DNA from: Pararoseomonas baculiformis
Lineage (GTDB): Bacteria; Pseudomonadota; Alphaproteobacteria; Acetobacterales; Acetobacteraceae
Direction of reading: 5' to 3'
NCBI RefSeq assembly: GCF_017813395.1
Contig: NZ_JAGIZB010000002.1
Location: forward strand, 124,001 to 188,000
DNA length: 64,000 bases
Shown here: piece by piece, positions 35,609-43,839 of the stretch
Layout of the letters: each line of letters opens with the position of its first letter
How positions within the stretch are numbered: position 1 is the first letter of the stretch
The notes under the pieces: generated by a model
The model's database searches: none
The model's input: only the letters and a program-made list of their open reading frames with translations
Told to the model about the DNA's origin: nothing
Translations under genes and position numbers: made by a program

Positions 35609-37207
35609 CTACTTCTTCTCCATGTTCCAGAAGAACTGCACGGGGGAAAGCACCATGCCCGTGAGGTTCCTGCGATAGGCCATGGGCTGCTCGACCTTGC
35701 CCGCCGGCGCATAGGGCACGGTCTCGAAAGCGCGGCGCTCGATCTGCGCGGCAAGGGTCTTCTGGGTGTTCAGGTCATCGCTCGCGATCCACTGGTCGCG
35801 CAAGGCCTCGATCTGCGGATCATCCGGCCAGCCGAACCAGGCCGTGGCGCCATTGCTGCGGATGAGCGGGTGCAGCGCCGGGTTCAGCACGTCGGCGCCC
35901 GACCAGAGCGTGTGGAACACCGACCAGCCGCCCTGCTCCGGCGTGCCGCGATTGGCCCGGCGGCCGATGAAGCTGGCCCAGTCCGTGGAGATCAGCTCCA
36001 CATTCATGCCGAGATTCGTCAGCAGCTGCTGGGTGACAAGGGACTGGTTGTAGGCGATGGGCTGGTCCGCAGGGGCGAGGAGCACGACCTTCTCGTTGTT
36101 GTAGCCTGCTTCGCGCAGCATGGCCTTCGCGCGGTTGATGTCCGCGCGCATGGCCTCCGCACCGCCCGCGCCGGTGGACATGGGCGATCCCGGGGTGAAG
36201 AAGGTCTTGGCCTCCTGGTAGTAGTCCGGGCTGCCCACCACGGCCTGCATGTAGTCTTCCTGCTTCATGGCCATCATCACGGCCTGGCGGATCTTCGGAT
36301 TGTTGAAGGGCGCCTGGCTGTGGTTGAAGCGCATCAGCAGGATGAGGCCGAGCGGCACGTTCTGGATGGTGATGTTGCGGTCCCGCTTCAGCACGGGCAG
36401 CAGGTCCACCGGCGGCTGCTCGTACCAGTCCACCTCGCCCTGGATCAGCGCGCCGACGGCGGCGGAGGGTTCGGTGAGGCCGACCCACTCGATGCGGTCG
36501 ATCTTCGCGACCTTGCCGCCAGCGGCCCAGGATGGCGCCTCCTCGCGCGGCTTGTACCCGGCGAAACGCTCGTAGATGGCGTTCTGGCCGGGCACCCACT
36601 GCGTGGTCTGGAAACGCCAGGGGCCGGAGCCGACGGCTTCGGTGATGTTGCGTGTCGGCTCCGTCATCGCCACCCGCTCGGGCATGATGAAGGGCACGTT
36701 GGAGGAAAGCTTGCCGAGCGCCGCGGTGATCTGCGGGAAGGGCTTCTTCAGGCGCACGGCGAAGCTGCGCTGGTCCACCACGTCATAGCCATCGACGAAG
36801 GTGGCGAAGGTCTGGCCGAAGGCGTCGCGCGCGGACCAGCGGCGGATGGAGGCGATGCAGTCCTGCGCGCGGACGGGCGTGTTGTCATGGAACATCAGCC
36901 CGTCGCGAAGCTGGAAGGTCCATTTCAGCCCGTCTGGCGCGCTTTCCCAGTGCTGAACCATCTGCGGGCGGATCTGAAAATCAGCATCCGTGGCGAAGAG
37001 CGTATCGTAGATGAGGTAGCCGTGATTGCGGATGACGTAGCTGGTCGCCACGATCGGATCGAGCGAGGGCAACGGCGTGGAGGGAATGAAGCGGAGCGGC
37101 GCGGCGGATTGCGCGCGGGCCGGCCCGATATAGGGCATGCCGCCCAGGGTTGGTGCGGCCGCGATGGCAGCGCCTCCGGACAGGAGATTGCGGCGGGTCA
37201 GGCTCAT
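35609..37207 (-). CDS. ABC transporter periplasmic substrate-binding protein, dipeptide/oligopeptide type
   Basis: A 532-residue SBP family 5 protein. The signal sequence has a twin-arginine look (MSLTRRNLLSGGAAIAAAP). The family blocks IRPQMVQHWESAPDGLKWTFQLRDGLMFHD and VGSGPWRF are present. The ligand may be a peptide, opine or other small compound. No permease or ATPase genes adjoin it, so it depends on transporter genes elsewhere, or they were lost. The DapA-family gene 116 bases upstream on the same strand is separated by a hairpin. Confidence 0.9.
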   Translation of the reverse strand: MSLTRRNLLSGGAAIAAAPTLGGMPYIGPARAQSAAPLRFIPSTPLPSLDPIVATSYVIRNHGYLIYDTLFATDADFQIRPQMVQHWESAPDGLKWTFQLRDGLMFHDNTPVRAQDCIASIRRWSARDAFGQTFATFVDGYDVVDQRSFAVRLKKPFPQITAALGKLSSNVPFIMPERVAMTEPTRNITEAVGSGPWRFQTTQWVPGQNAIYERFAGYKPREEAPSWAAGGKVAKIDRIEWVGLTEPSAAVGALIQGEVDWYEQPPVDLLPVLKRDRNITIQNVPLGLILLMRFNHSQAPFNNPKIRQAVMMAMKQEDYMQAVVGSPDYYQEAKTFFTPGSPMSTGAGGAEAMRADINRAKAMLREAGYNNEKVVLLAPADQPIAYNQSLVTQQLLTNLGMNVELISTDWASFIGRRANRGTPEQGGWSVFHTLWSGADVLNPALHPLIRSNGATAWFGWPDDPQIEALRDQWIASDDLNTQKTLAAQIERRAFETVPYAPAGKVEQPMAYRRNLTGMVLSPVQFFWNMEKK

Positions 37208-37289
37208 CGGTCGATCCTCTTGCGCGTTGGATGCCGTGCGCCCCACCCGGAGCCGGAGTGGAGCCTCCCAGCGTTTCTTATCGTTGTAG

Positions 37290-37311
37290 GGAGCGGCCTT
37301 CCGGCCGCTCC
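37290..37311 (-). terminator. Hairpin between the DapA-family gene and the binding-protein gene
   Basis: A perfect 9-bp stem GGAGCGGCC/GGCCGCTCC with a TTCC loop lies 13 bases after the DapA-family stop. No T tract follows on either strand, so it may reduce rather than abolish read-through into the binding-protein gene. Confidence 0.5.
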
Positions 37312-37323
37312 GGCAGTCTCAGG

Positions 37324-38253
37324 TCAGGCCGCCTGCTTCAGGCCGACATCCGGCAGCGCCGGGCGGTTGGCGAGGGCCGCGTTCATCATCGCCTCCACCT
37401 CCGCGCGCTCCTTCTCAGGCAGTGCCAGGCGCGGCGGGCGGGTCACGGCGGAGCCGCGGCCCATGATGGACTCGCAGAGCTTGATGCATTGCACGAGGTC
37501 CGGCCGGGCATCGAGGTGCAGCAGCGGCATGAACCACTCGTAGATCGGCATCAGCTCGGCCATGCGGCCCTGACGCGCGAGGCGGAACAGGGTTTCGCCT
37601 TCCACCGGGAAGGCGTTGGACATGCCGGAAACCCAGCCCTCGGCCCCCATCAGCACGCTCTCGACCACCACGTCGTCGAGGCCCGCGAAGAGCTTGAAGC
37701 GGTCGCCGACGAGATTGCGCAGGTCGATAAAGCGCCGCGTATCCCCCGAGGATTCCTTGAAGCAGACGATGGTTTCCACGTCTGTCAGGCTGGCCAGGAT
37801 GTCGGGGGTGACGTCATTCTTGTAGATGGGCGGGTTGTTGTAGACCATCACCGGCAGGTCGGTGGCGCTGGCCACGCCGCGGAAATGGGCCGCCGTCTCA
37901 TGCGGCTTCGCGGAATAGACGAGGGCGGGCATCACCATCGCGCCATCCAGCCCGATGCGCGCCGCTTCCCTGGCCGTATCGCAGGCGAAGGCGGTGGTGA
38001 ACTCGGCAATGCCGGCAATGACGGGCACGCGGCCGCGCGCGGCGTCCTTGGCCGCCTCCATCACCTGCACCTTTTCCTTCAGGGACAGGGCGGTGTTCTC
38101 GCCGACCGTGCCGCAGATGATGAGGCCCGAGACACCATCGCGCACGAGGTTCTCGATGACCTTGTGGGTGGCCTGGATGTCCAGGCTGAAATCGTCGCGG
38201 AACTGGGTGGTGACGGCGGGGAACACGCCCTGCCAGCCAATGGTCTTCGCCAT
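37324..38253 (-). CDS. DapA-family aldolase/lyase (N-acetylneuraminate lyase/dihydrodipicolinate synthase superfamily)
   Basis: 309 residues in a TIM barrel. Visible are the substrate loop GTVGENTALS, the conserved Tyr in MVYNNPPIYKND, and the Schiff-base lysine in IVCFKESSGDTRR. The GTVGEN variant, rather than GTTGE, and the isolated position away from lysine genes suggest a catabolic lyase acting on a 2-keto acid or hydroxyproline-derived compound, not biosynthetic DapA. It lies upstream of the peptide-type binding protein on the same strand, so an uptake-plus-lyase pair is plausible. The ATG at 38253 gives the normal length. An inverted repeat lies 28 bases before the start. Confidence 0.85.
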   Translation of the reverse strand: MAKTIGWQGVFPAVTTQFRDDFSLDIQATHKVIENLVRDGVSGLIICGTVGENTALSLKEKVQVMEAAKDAARGRVPVIAGIAEFTTAFACDTAREAARIGLDGAMVMPALVYSAKPHETAAHFRGVASATDLPVMVYNNPPIYKNDVTPDILASLTDVETIVCFKESSGDTRRFIDLRNLVGDRFKLFAGLDDVVVESVLMGAEGWVSGMSNAFPVEGETLFRLARQGRMAELMPIYEWFMPLLHLDARPDLVQCIKLCESIMGRGSAVTRPPRLALPEKERAEVEAMMNAALANRPALPDVGLKQAA

Positions 38254-38280
38254 GGGAAACTCCTGCGCGGTGGCGGCACG

Positions 38281-38300
38281 GTAGATTGGATAAAATCTAC
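38281..38300. promoter_or_regulatory. Inverted repeat upstream of the DapA-family gene
   Basis: GTAGATT and AATCTAC are perfect 7-base arms around GGATAA. The position just before the gene start is typical of a GntR- or LacI-like operator; no regulator gene is adjacent. Confidence 0.4.
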
Positions 38301-38328
38301 AGGTCAAGCAGAGAGCGCACGATCACGT

Positions 38329-38346
38329 GTGTGGGAGCTTCCACAC
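38329..38346. promoter_or_regulatory. Near-palindrome between the DapA-family and cupin genes
   Basis: GTGTGGGAGCTTCCACAC is an 18-base palindrome with one mismatched pair. It lies between two divergent genes and may be an operator. Confidence 0.3.
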
Positions 38347-38476
38347 CCCATCCATTTGAAGGGGGCGGAGGGTCGGGGCGGAATTTAGAAAACGCCCTGT
38401 CCAGGCGCCCGACGCGATCCGCGGTTCAGGCGTCATCATTCCGGCCGATCCCCCTCGCGGCCGAGAGGAGATGCGC

Positions 38477-39019
38477 ATGAGTGCTGCGATCGAAACCCTC
38501 ATGTCGGTTGCCCGGACCGCCGAGCTCCCCCAGCCGGCGCGTGACTCCGTCCGGGTCCCCCTGGCCCCCACCGGGGCGGAGCCCGGACGGATGGTCCACC
38601 TGCTCGGCATGCTCGTTACCTTCAAGGCGACCACGGGCGAGACGGGCGGCGCCTTCTCCCTGGTCGAGCTGGCCCTGAACCGTGGCGCGGGCATGCCGCT
38701 GCACCGCCATGTGGACGCGGAGTCCTTCCTCGTTCTCGAGGGCGAGGTGGAGTTCACCATCGGCCACGAGACGCTGCGGCGGGGCGAGGGCGACTTCGTG
38801 CCCATCCCGGCCGACCTGCCCCATGCTTTCCGTCAGGTGGGTGGGCGGCTGAGCCGGATGCTGAGCATCACCATGCCAGGCCGCGCCCAGGAAGGCTTCT
38901 TCCTCGATGCCGGCGATCCCGTGGCCTACTGGGCCGTGCCGCCGGCCTCAGGCTCCAACTTCGCACGTATCGTCAGTGCCGGCATGCGGCACGGGATCGT
39001 GATGCTGCCGCCCATCTGA
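38477..39019 (+). CDS. Cupin-domain protein
   Basis: 180 residues with one small-barrel cupin domain (about 60-140). The metal-binding motif is PLHRHVDAESFLVLEGEVEF, with G-x-G-D-F-V-P-I-P as second half (GEGDFVPIPADLPHAFRQ). Function cannot be assigned beyond a probable metal-dependent enzyme or binding protein. An ATG at 38471 directly abuts GAGAGGAG; the ATG 6 bases on is better spaced and was chosen. Confidence 0.82.
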   Translation: MSAAIETLMSVARTAELPQPARDSVRVPLAPTGAEPGRMVHLLGMLVTFKATTGETGGAFSLVELALNRGAGMPLHRHVDAESFLVLEGEVEFTIGHETLRRGEGDFVPIPADLPHAFRQVGGRLSRMLSITMPGRAQEGFFLDAGDPVAYWAVPPASGSNFARIVSAGMRHGIVMLPPI

Positions 39020-39176
39020 GGGGGCTCCACATCCAGGCCGACCGGGGCCGGGGGACGATGTCCTCCGGCCTTCTCTGCTTCCGGGGGCGGGGCTGTTCAT
39101 GCCGCCATCGGATTCTCGCCCCGGCGCTTTGGCCACGTGCTATCGGGGGCAGGATGAGCGGTTTGGGGGACCTTTC

Positions 39177-39404
39177 ATGCGCCATGTGACCATCGCCCCG
39201 GCGGTGCTGCTCGCGCTGGTCATGCTCGCGGGTTGCGCGGGGCGGGAGGGCTGGAGCGAGAGCGAGCCGGAGAGCGCAGGACCCGTGGCCCCGTCCGCCT
39301 ATGCCGAAGCCATTGCCGAGGGCATGGCGCGGGCGCGGGTGGATCTCATGCGCCGCGCGGTGCGGCGCATGCTGATGCGGGGCGGCGAGGGACCGCCGGG
39401 CTGA
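39177..39404 (+). CDS. Small lipoprotein
   Basis: 75 residues from ATG. The hydrophobic N-terminus (APAVLLALVMLAGC) ends in a clear lipobox LAGC with the cysteine at about 20. The mature part is about 55 residues with an acidic linker (SESEPES) and a basic helical C-terminus (ARVDLMRRAVRRMLMR). Unknown family. No terminator is visible before the convergent racemase gene. Confidence 0.65.
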   Translation: MRHVTIAPAVLLALVMLAGCAGREGWSESEPESAGPVAPSAYAEAIAEGMARARVDLMRRAVRRMLMRGGEGPPG

Positions 39405-39418
39405 GGCTCCTTCCGGCC

Positions 39419-40117
39419 CTAGGCCTTGGCCCAGCGGATGGAGGCGAGGGCAAGTGCCTCGATCGTGTCGATCACCGCGAAGGGCAGGGCGGGGCCCGCG
39501 GCGATGCCGAGCGGGATCTCGGTGCAGCCCAGCACCACGGCCCGCGCGCCGCGGGCGGCGAGGGCACGGGCGGCCTCGGCCAGCGGCGCGTGGGAATCGG
39601 CCACGCGGTTGGCCTTCACCAGGGCAATGCCCGGCGTGACCCAGCGCTCCATCTCGGCCTCGTCCGGGACCAGAACCTCCCACCCATCGGCGCGCAGCCC
39701 GTCCTGGTAAAGGCCCATGGCGAGGGTGGCGGCGGTGCCCATCACGCCCACCGGCCCGGGCCCGATCCCGGCGCGGCGCAGCGCCTCGGCCGCGGCTTCC
39801 ACGATATGCAGGATGGGCAGGCGCGTGGCCGCGCGCATGCCCTCGATCCAGCCATGGGCGGTGTTGCAGGGGATGGCGATGGCACCGCATCCCGCCGCCT
39901 CCAGGCCATGGATTCCGCGCAACAGGGCGGGCAGCGGGTCGGGGCCGGTACCGAGGCGGGCGGCGGTGCGGTCCGGGACGCGGGGATCGGACCAGAGGAT
40001 GGCGGGGATATGGTCCTGGTCCCGCCCGGCGGGGGTGAGGAGGGTGAGCTGGCGCATGAACTCGGCGCTGGCCAGCGGCCCCATGCCGCCGAGCACGCCC
40101 AGGATCCGCTCTTCCAT
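39419..40117 (-). CDS. Aspartate/glutamate racemase-family protein
   Basis: A 232-residue PLP-independent racemase. Its two catalytic cysteines are in PCNTAH and LGCTEIPLG, and the N-terminal GVLGGMGPLAS block is characteristic. Members interconvert L/D-aspartate or glutamate or act on hydantoins; the LGCTEIPLG form fits aspartate racemase. The preceding gene on the strand (a TauE-family permease) ends 50 bases upstream, so they could be transcribed together. Confidence 0.87.
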   Translation of the reverse strand: MEERILGVLGGMGPLASAEFMRQLTLLTPAGRDQDHIPAILWSDPRVPDRTAARLGTGPDPLPALLRGIHGLEAAGCGAIAIPCNTAHGWIEGMRAATRLPILHIVEAAAEALRRAGIGPGPVGVMGTAATLAMGLYQDGLRADGWEVLVPDEAEMERWVTPGIALVKANRVADSHAPLAEAARALAARGARAVVLGCTEIPLGIAAGPALPFAVIDTIEALALASIRWAKA

Positions 40118-40167
40118 CGCCCTGTTCCCCCTCATCTTCGCCTGGTCGGTATAGGGGCAGGCGCGCG

Positions 40168-40926
40168 CTAGCGCAGCCCGTCCCAGACCAGCTTGGTGCC
40201 GGTGATCGCGAGCAGCACATAGACCACGCCGTAGAAGGTGCGGTCGCTGATCCGCTTCTGCAGCGCGATGCCAAGATGGACGCCGATGGGCGCCACGGGC
40301 AGGAGGACGAGGCTGGTGAGGAGGTTCGTCCAGTCCAGCAGGCCAAGGCTCCAATAGGGAAGGAGCTTGGCGTAGTTCACCACCCCGAAGAAAACCGTGG
40401 TGGTGGCGGCCAGCACCTGCCGGTCGAGCTTCAGCGGATAGAGATACATGGCCAGGGGCGGCCCGCCGGCATGGGCGAGGGTGCTGGTGAAGCCCGAGGC
40501 CGCGCCGAAGAACCATGCCCGGGGGCGGCTGGGCGGGGCAGGCGGCGGCACCCGGCCACGCAGGCGCTGCCAGATCCCGCGGGCGAGGAAGCCCAGGGTA
40601 AGGATGCCCAGCATCAGGCTGATGCCGGCGGCGGAGAACAGGCCGAAGGCAAGCGTACCGAGCCCGATGCCCAGCAGCCCCGCGGGAAGGACCGCCCGCA
40701 TCTCCCGCGTGCTCCACTTGCCCCACCAGGCCCGGAGGCCGGCCACATCCATGGCGCAGAGCACGGGCAGGGCGATGCCCACGGCCTGTGGGGCAGGAAT
40801 GACGGCCGCCATCATGGGGACGGCGACATTGCCCGCCCCGGAGGCGAAGCCCCCCTTGCTGATGCCGTTGATCAGGAAGCCGATGATCGCCAGGCCATAG
40901 AACAGGGGATCGGTGATGACGGGCAC
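40168..40926 (-). CDS. TauE/SafE-family membrane permease
   Basis: About 252 residues, mostly hydrophobic, with 7-8 TM segments. The family repeat is visible as FLINGISKGGFASGAGNVAVP near the N-terminus and TSTLAHAGGPPLAMYLYP in the second half. TauE/SafE proteins export or import sulfite, sulfoacetate or other small organosulfur anions. The start is GTG at 40926, since no ATG precedes the first TM. A second member of the family lies immediately divergent. Confidence 0.85.
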   Translation of the reverse strand: MPVITDPLFYGLAIIGFLINGISKGGFASGAGNVAVPMMAAVIPAPQAVGIALPVLCAMDVAGLRAWWGKWSTREMRAVLPAGLLGIGLGTLAFGLFSAAGISLMLGILTLGFLARGIWQRLRGRVPPPAPPSRPRAWFFGAASGFTSTLAHAGGPPLAMYLYPLKLDRQVLAATTTVFFGVVNYAKLLPYWSLGLLDWTNLLTSLVLLPVAPIGVHLGIALQKRISDRTFYGVVYVLLAITGTKLVWDGLR

Positions 40927-41070
40927 GCCGGGATGATGCGCCGGGGGGCAGCCCTGCGCCAGCACCCCCCTGACAGGGGCGGCGTTCCGGCCTAGAGCCT
41001 TGTGCGCGGTCCGCCTTGCTGCGGAACCTATTCCCAGAATGCCCGCCAGACGGCCACCGAGGACAAGCCC

Positions 41071-41901
41071 ATGGACCATATGCAGGACCCTGTCTGGATC
41101 GCGGCGCTCGCGGCAGTGATGGCGGTGACCGGGCTGGCTTCCGGCACCCTCGCAGGGCTGCTGGGGGTTGGCGGCGGCATCGTGATCGTGCCGGTCCTGT
41201 TCAACATCTTCCCGCTGCTGGACATCCCCGAGGCGGTGCAGATGAAACTGGCCGTGGGCACCTCGCTGGCCACGATCATCCCCACCTCCATCATGTCGGC
41301 CCGCAAGCACAATGCGAAAGGCGCGATGGACGTGCCGCTGCTGAAGGCGATGATTCCCTCGCTGCTCGTCGGCGTGGTGGTGGGCACGGTGATCGCGATC
41401 TGGGTTCGGGGCGATACGCTCACGGCGGTTTTCGCGGCGGTCGCGCTGCTGGTGGCGCTGAACATGGGCTTCACCGGGGTGGATGCCCGCTGGCGCGAGA
41501 CCTTCCCCACCGGCTTCCTGCGCCAGGTTCTGGGCGTCTTCATCGGCGGCATCTCGGCCATGATGGGGATTGGCGGCGGCACGGTGGGCGTTCCGCTGAT
41601 GAACATCTTCGGTACGCCGATCCGCTCCGCAGTGGCCACCTCCTCGGCCTTCGGGATCATCATCTCCATCCCCGCGGCGATCGGCTTCATCTATGCGGGC
41701 TGGGGCAATCCGCTGCTGCCGCCCGCCAGCATCGGCTATGTGAACCTGATCGGCTTCGCGTTGATCGTGCCCTCTTCCATGATCGCAACGCCCTGGGGCG
41801 TGCATCTGGCGCATACCATCTCGCCCCTGGCGCTGAAGCGGGCCTTTGCCGTCTTCCTCGGCATCACCTCCATTCGGATGATCTACTCGCTCGTGACCTG
41901 A
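41071..41901 (+). CDS. TauE/SafE-family membrane permease
   Basis: 276 residues with eight probable TM segments and the duplicated glycine motif: GLLGVGGGIVIVPVLF and MMGIGGGTVGVPLMN, the two inverted halves of the fold. It is more canonical than the neighbour at 40168-40926, with which it shares only low similarity. The pair is divergent across 144 bases; they may serve different anions. The ATG at 41071 lies within the usual distance of GAGGAC. Confidence 0.9.
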   Translation: MDHMQDPVWIAALAAVMAVTGLASGTLAGLLGVGGGIVIVPVLFNIFPLLDIPEAVQMKLAVGTSLATIIPTSIMSARKHNAKGAMDVPLLKAMIPSLLVGVVVGTVIAIWVRGDTLTAVFAAVALLVALNMGFTGVDARWRETFPTGFLRQVLGVFIGGISAMMGIGGGTVGVPLMNIFGTPIRSAVATSSAFGIIISIPAAIGFIYAGWGNPLLPPASIGYVNLIGFALIVPSSMIATPWGVHLAHTISPLALKRAFAVFLGITSIRMIYSLVT

Positions 41902-41989
41902 GCCGGGCGGTTCCACTCCCTGGTCCGCGGGGGTTGCCATCCGCGGCCGGGCGGGGTTGAACCCGCGCCCCCGGCGGAGCGGCCCCTTC

Positions 41990-43231
41990 ATGCGACCTGT
42001 CATCGGCATTGATTTCGGCACCACCAACAGCGTGGTGACCGCTCTGGGGCCCGATGGGCGCGCGGTGACGCTGCGGCACGACACGGGGGAGGTGTTCCGC
42101 TCCGTCCTCTGCTTCTGGTCGGATGCGCGGAGCGGCGCCCTGCGCCACGCGGCGGGCCCGGCAGGCATCGAGGCCTATCTGGAGGAACCGCTCGCCAGCC
42201 GCCTCGTGATGTCCATGAAGAGCTACCTGGCGCAGCGCAGCTTCACGGAGACGCGGATCTTCGGGCGGCGCTGGACGCTGGAAGGGCTGATCGCGCTCTT
42301 CCTGCGGGAGCTGCTGGCGCCCTTCGGGGCGGCGCTGGCCGGGGCGCGGGTGGTGGTGGGCCGCCCCGTGCGCTTCGTCGGGGACCGGGCGGAGGACGAT
42401 CTGGGTGAGGCTCGGCTCCGGGCGGCCTTCGCCCAGGCCGGCCTGCCCGAGCTGGAGGTGGCGCTGGAGCCGGCGGCGGCGGGCCAGCGCTTCGCGGCCG
42501 GGATCGAGCGCCCCTCGACCGTGCTGGTCGGCGATTTCGGCGGCGGCACCAGCGACTTTTCCGTCCTGCGCTTCGACCCCGGCCCGCCGCTGCGGGTAAC
42601 GCCGCTGGGCCATGCGGGGGTGGGGCTGGCGGGGGATGCCTTCGACACCCGGATCATTGACCACGTGGTTTCCCCGCGCCTGGGAAAGGGCGGAGAATAC
42701 ACGGTGATGGGCAAGAAGCTGCCCGTGCCCCCGGCCTGGTATGCAAGCTTCGCCCGCTGGCACCAGCTGCCCCTGATGCGCGGCCCGAAGACGCTGCGGG
42801 ACATCGCCGAGGTGGCGCGCACGGCGGATGAGCCGGAGCAGCTGCACAGCCTGGTCCGGCTGATCGAGGATGAGGCGGGCTATGCGCTCTACCGCGCCGT
42901 GTCCTCGGTGAAGGCGGCGCTCTCGGGCTCGGAGGAGGCCGTGCTCTCCTTCCGGCATGAGGATTTCGCGATCGAGGCACCGATCCGCCGGGCCGATTTC
43001 GAGGCCTGGATCGCCCCGGACCTGGCGCGGATGGAAGCGGCGGTGGAGGCCGCCCTGGCTGATGCGGGACTCGGGCCGGAGGCAGTGGAGCGGGTCTTCC
43101 TCACGGGCGGTACCTCCCTGGTGCCGGCGGTGCGGCGGATCTTCGCCCGGCGCTTCGGGGAGGAGCGGATCTTCGGCGGGGGCGAGTTCGTCTCCGTGGC
43201 CGAGGGGCTTGCGCTGATGGGGCGCGGCTAA
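41990..43231 (+). CDS. Hsp70-like ATPase lacking the substrate-binding domain (YegD type)
   Basis: A 413-residue actin-fold ATPase. Phosphate 1 is IGIDFGTTNSVV, phosphate 2 is VGDFGGGTSDFSV and the adenosine motif is VFLTGGTSLVPAVR near the end. It stops after the nucleotide-binding domain, without the beta-sandwich and lid of DnaK. This matches the YegD group, whose function is not settled. It has no co-chaperone neighbour. Confidence 0.88.
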   Translation: MRPVIGIDFGTTNSVVTALGPDGRAVTLRHDTGEVFRSVLCFWSDARSGALRHAAGPAGIEAYLEEPLASRLVMSMKSYLAQRSFTETRIFGRRWTLEGLIALFLRELLAPFGAALAGARVVVGRPVRFVGDRAEDDLGEARLRAAFAQAGLPELEVALEPAAAGQRFAAGIERPSTVLVGDFGGGTSDFSVLRFDPGPPLRVTPLGHAGVGLAGDAFDTRIIDHVVSPRLGKGGEYTVMGKKLPVPPAWYASFARWHQLPLMRGPKTLRDIAEVARTADEPEQLHSLVRLIEDEAGYALYRAVSSVKAALSGSEEAVLSFRHEDFAIEAPIRRADFEAWIAPDLARMEAAVEAALADAGLGPEAVERVFLTGGTSLVPAVRRIFARRFGEERIFGGGEFVSVAEGLALMGRG

Positions 43232-43338
43232 CCCCGGCCCCTGGTCCCGCGCATGTAGTGCCGCTCCGGGCGGTAGGTGCCGCGGCTGCTGAACCGGATC
43301 AGGATTCGGCGCAGGCTTGCGATGGTCCGCACGATCAT
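43228..43338 (-). CDS. Possible small basic protein (36 aa)
   Basis: An ATG-started frame of 36 codons, MIVRTIASLRRILIRFSSRG, then basic residues to TRGRG. It is amphipathic and strongly basic. CGGAG lies about 10 bases upstream. Its end overlaps the Hsp70-like stop tail to tail. It is short enough to be chance, and there is no family match I know. Confidence 0.3.
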   Translation of the reverse strand: MIVRTIASLRRILIRFSSRGTYRPERHYMRGTRGRG

Positions 43339-43529
43339 GGGGCAGGGCTCCGTTGGGCTCCGGGTGATCTTTCGGGCTGTCTGGTGAAGGGAACGTCACC
43401 CATCCGCCCCGGTTCGCCCTTCGGACGCGCCTTGTGGTTGACCCGGAGGCGTGTGGCCCATATACCGCGCCCTCTCCCCGGGGGACGGCTCACGTCGCCC
43501 CGCCCCTCGACGTGTGGCCAGGCTGACAA

Positions 43530-43655
43530 ATGAAGATCCGTAACTCCCTCAAAACTGCAAAGACGCGCGACAAGAACTGCGTGGTGGTGCGCCGCCGCGG
43601 CCGTCTGTACGTGCTCAACAAGAAGAACCCGCGCCTGAAGGCCCGCCAGGGCTGA
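43530..43655 (+). CDS. rpmJ: 50S ribosomal protein L36
   Basis: 41 residues beginning [17 protein letters not shown] and ending [12 protein letters not shown]. Only one cysteine is present, so this is the zinc-independent C-minus form usual in alphaproteobacteria rather than the CxxC form. It stands alone, as in many relatives, not in the spc operon. Two hairpins follow. The ATG is at 43530; the Shine-Dalgarno is weak (CAGGCTGAC). Confidence 0.97.
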   Translation: MKIRNSLKTAKTRDKNCVVVRRRGRLYVLNKKNPRLKARQG

Positions 43656-43665
43656 GGCCGGGCCG

Positions 43666-43693
43666 CCGCCCCTTTCCGGTGGAAGGGGGCGGG
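43666..43693 (+). terminator. Hairpin after rpmJ
   Basis: A 12-base stem (CCGCCCCTTTCC/GGAAGGGGGCGG, one G-T pair) with a GGT loop starts 11 bases after the rpmJ stop. Confidence 0.6.
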
Positions 43694-43738
43694 CTGGTCC
43701 GGGGCGGGGCTGGTTCCCGCCTGAGCGCCGGTCGTGAA

Positions 43739-43768
43739 GCCGCCGAGGGGTCCCCTCCGGCGGTTTTT
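43739..43768 (+). terminator. Rho-independent terminator downstream of rpmJ
   Basis: A CCGCCG.GGGG stem pairs with CCCC.CGGCGG and is followed by TTTTT. It is the classical terminator of the rpmJ transcript and separates it from glcD. Confidence 0.8.
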
Positions 43769-43839
43769 CGCGTTTCCGGAGATGCTTGCCCTGCCGGGGC
43801 GCCGATCCCATCCTGGGCTGCCATGCTGGAGGAATGTCC

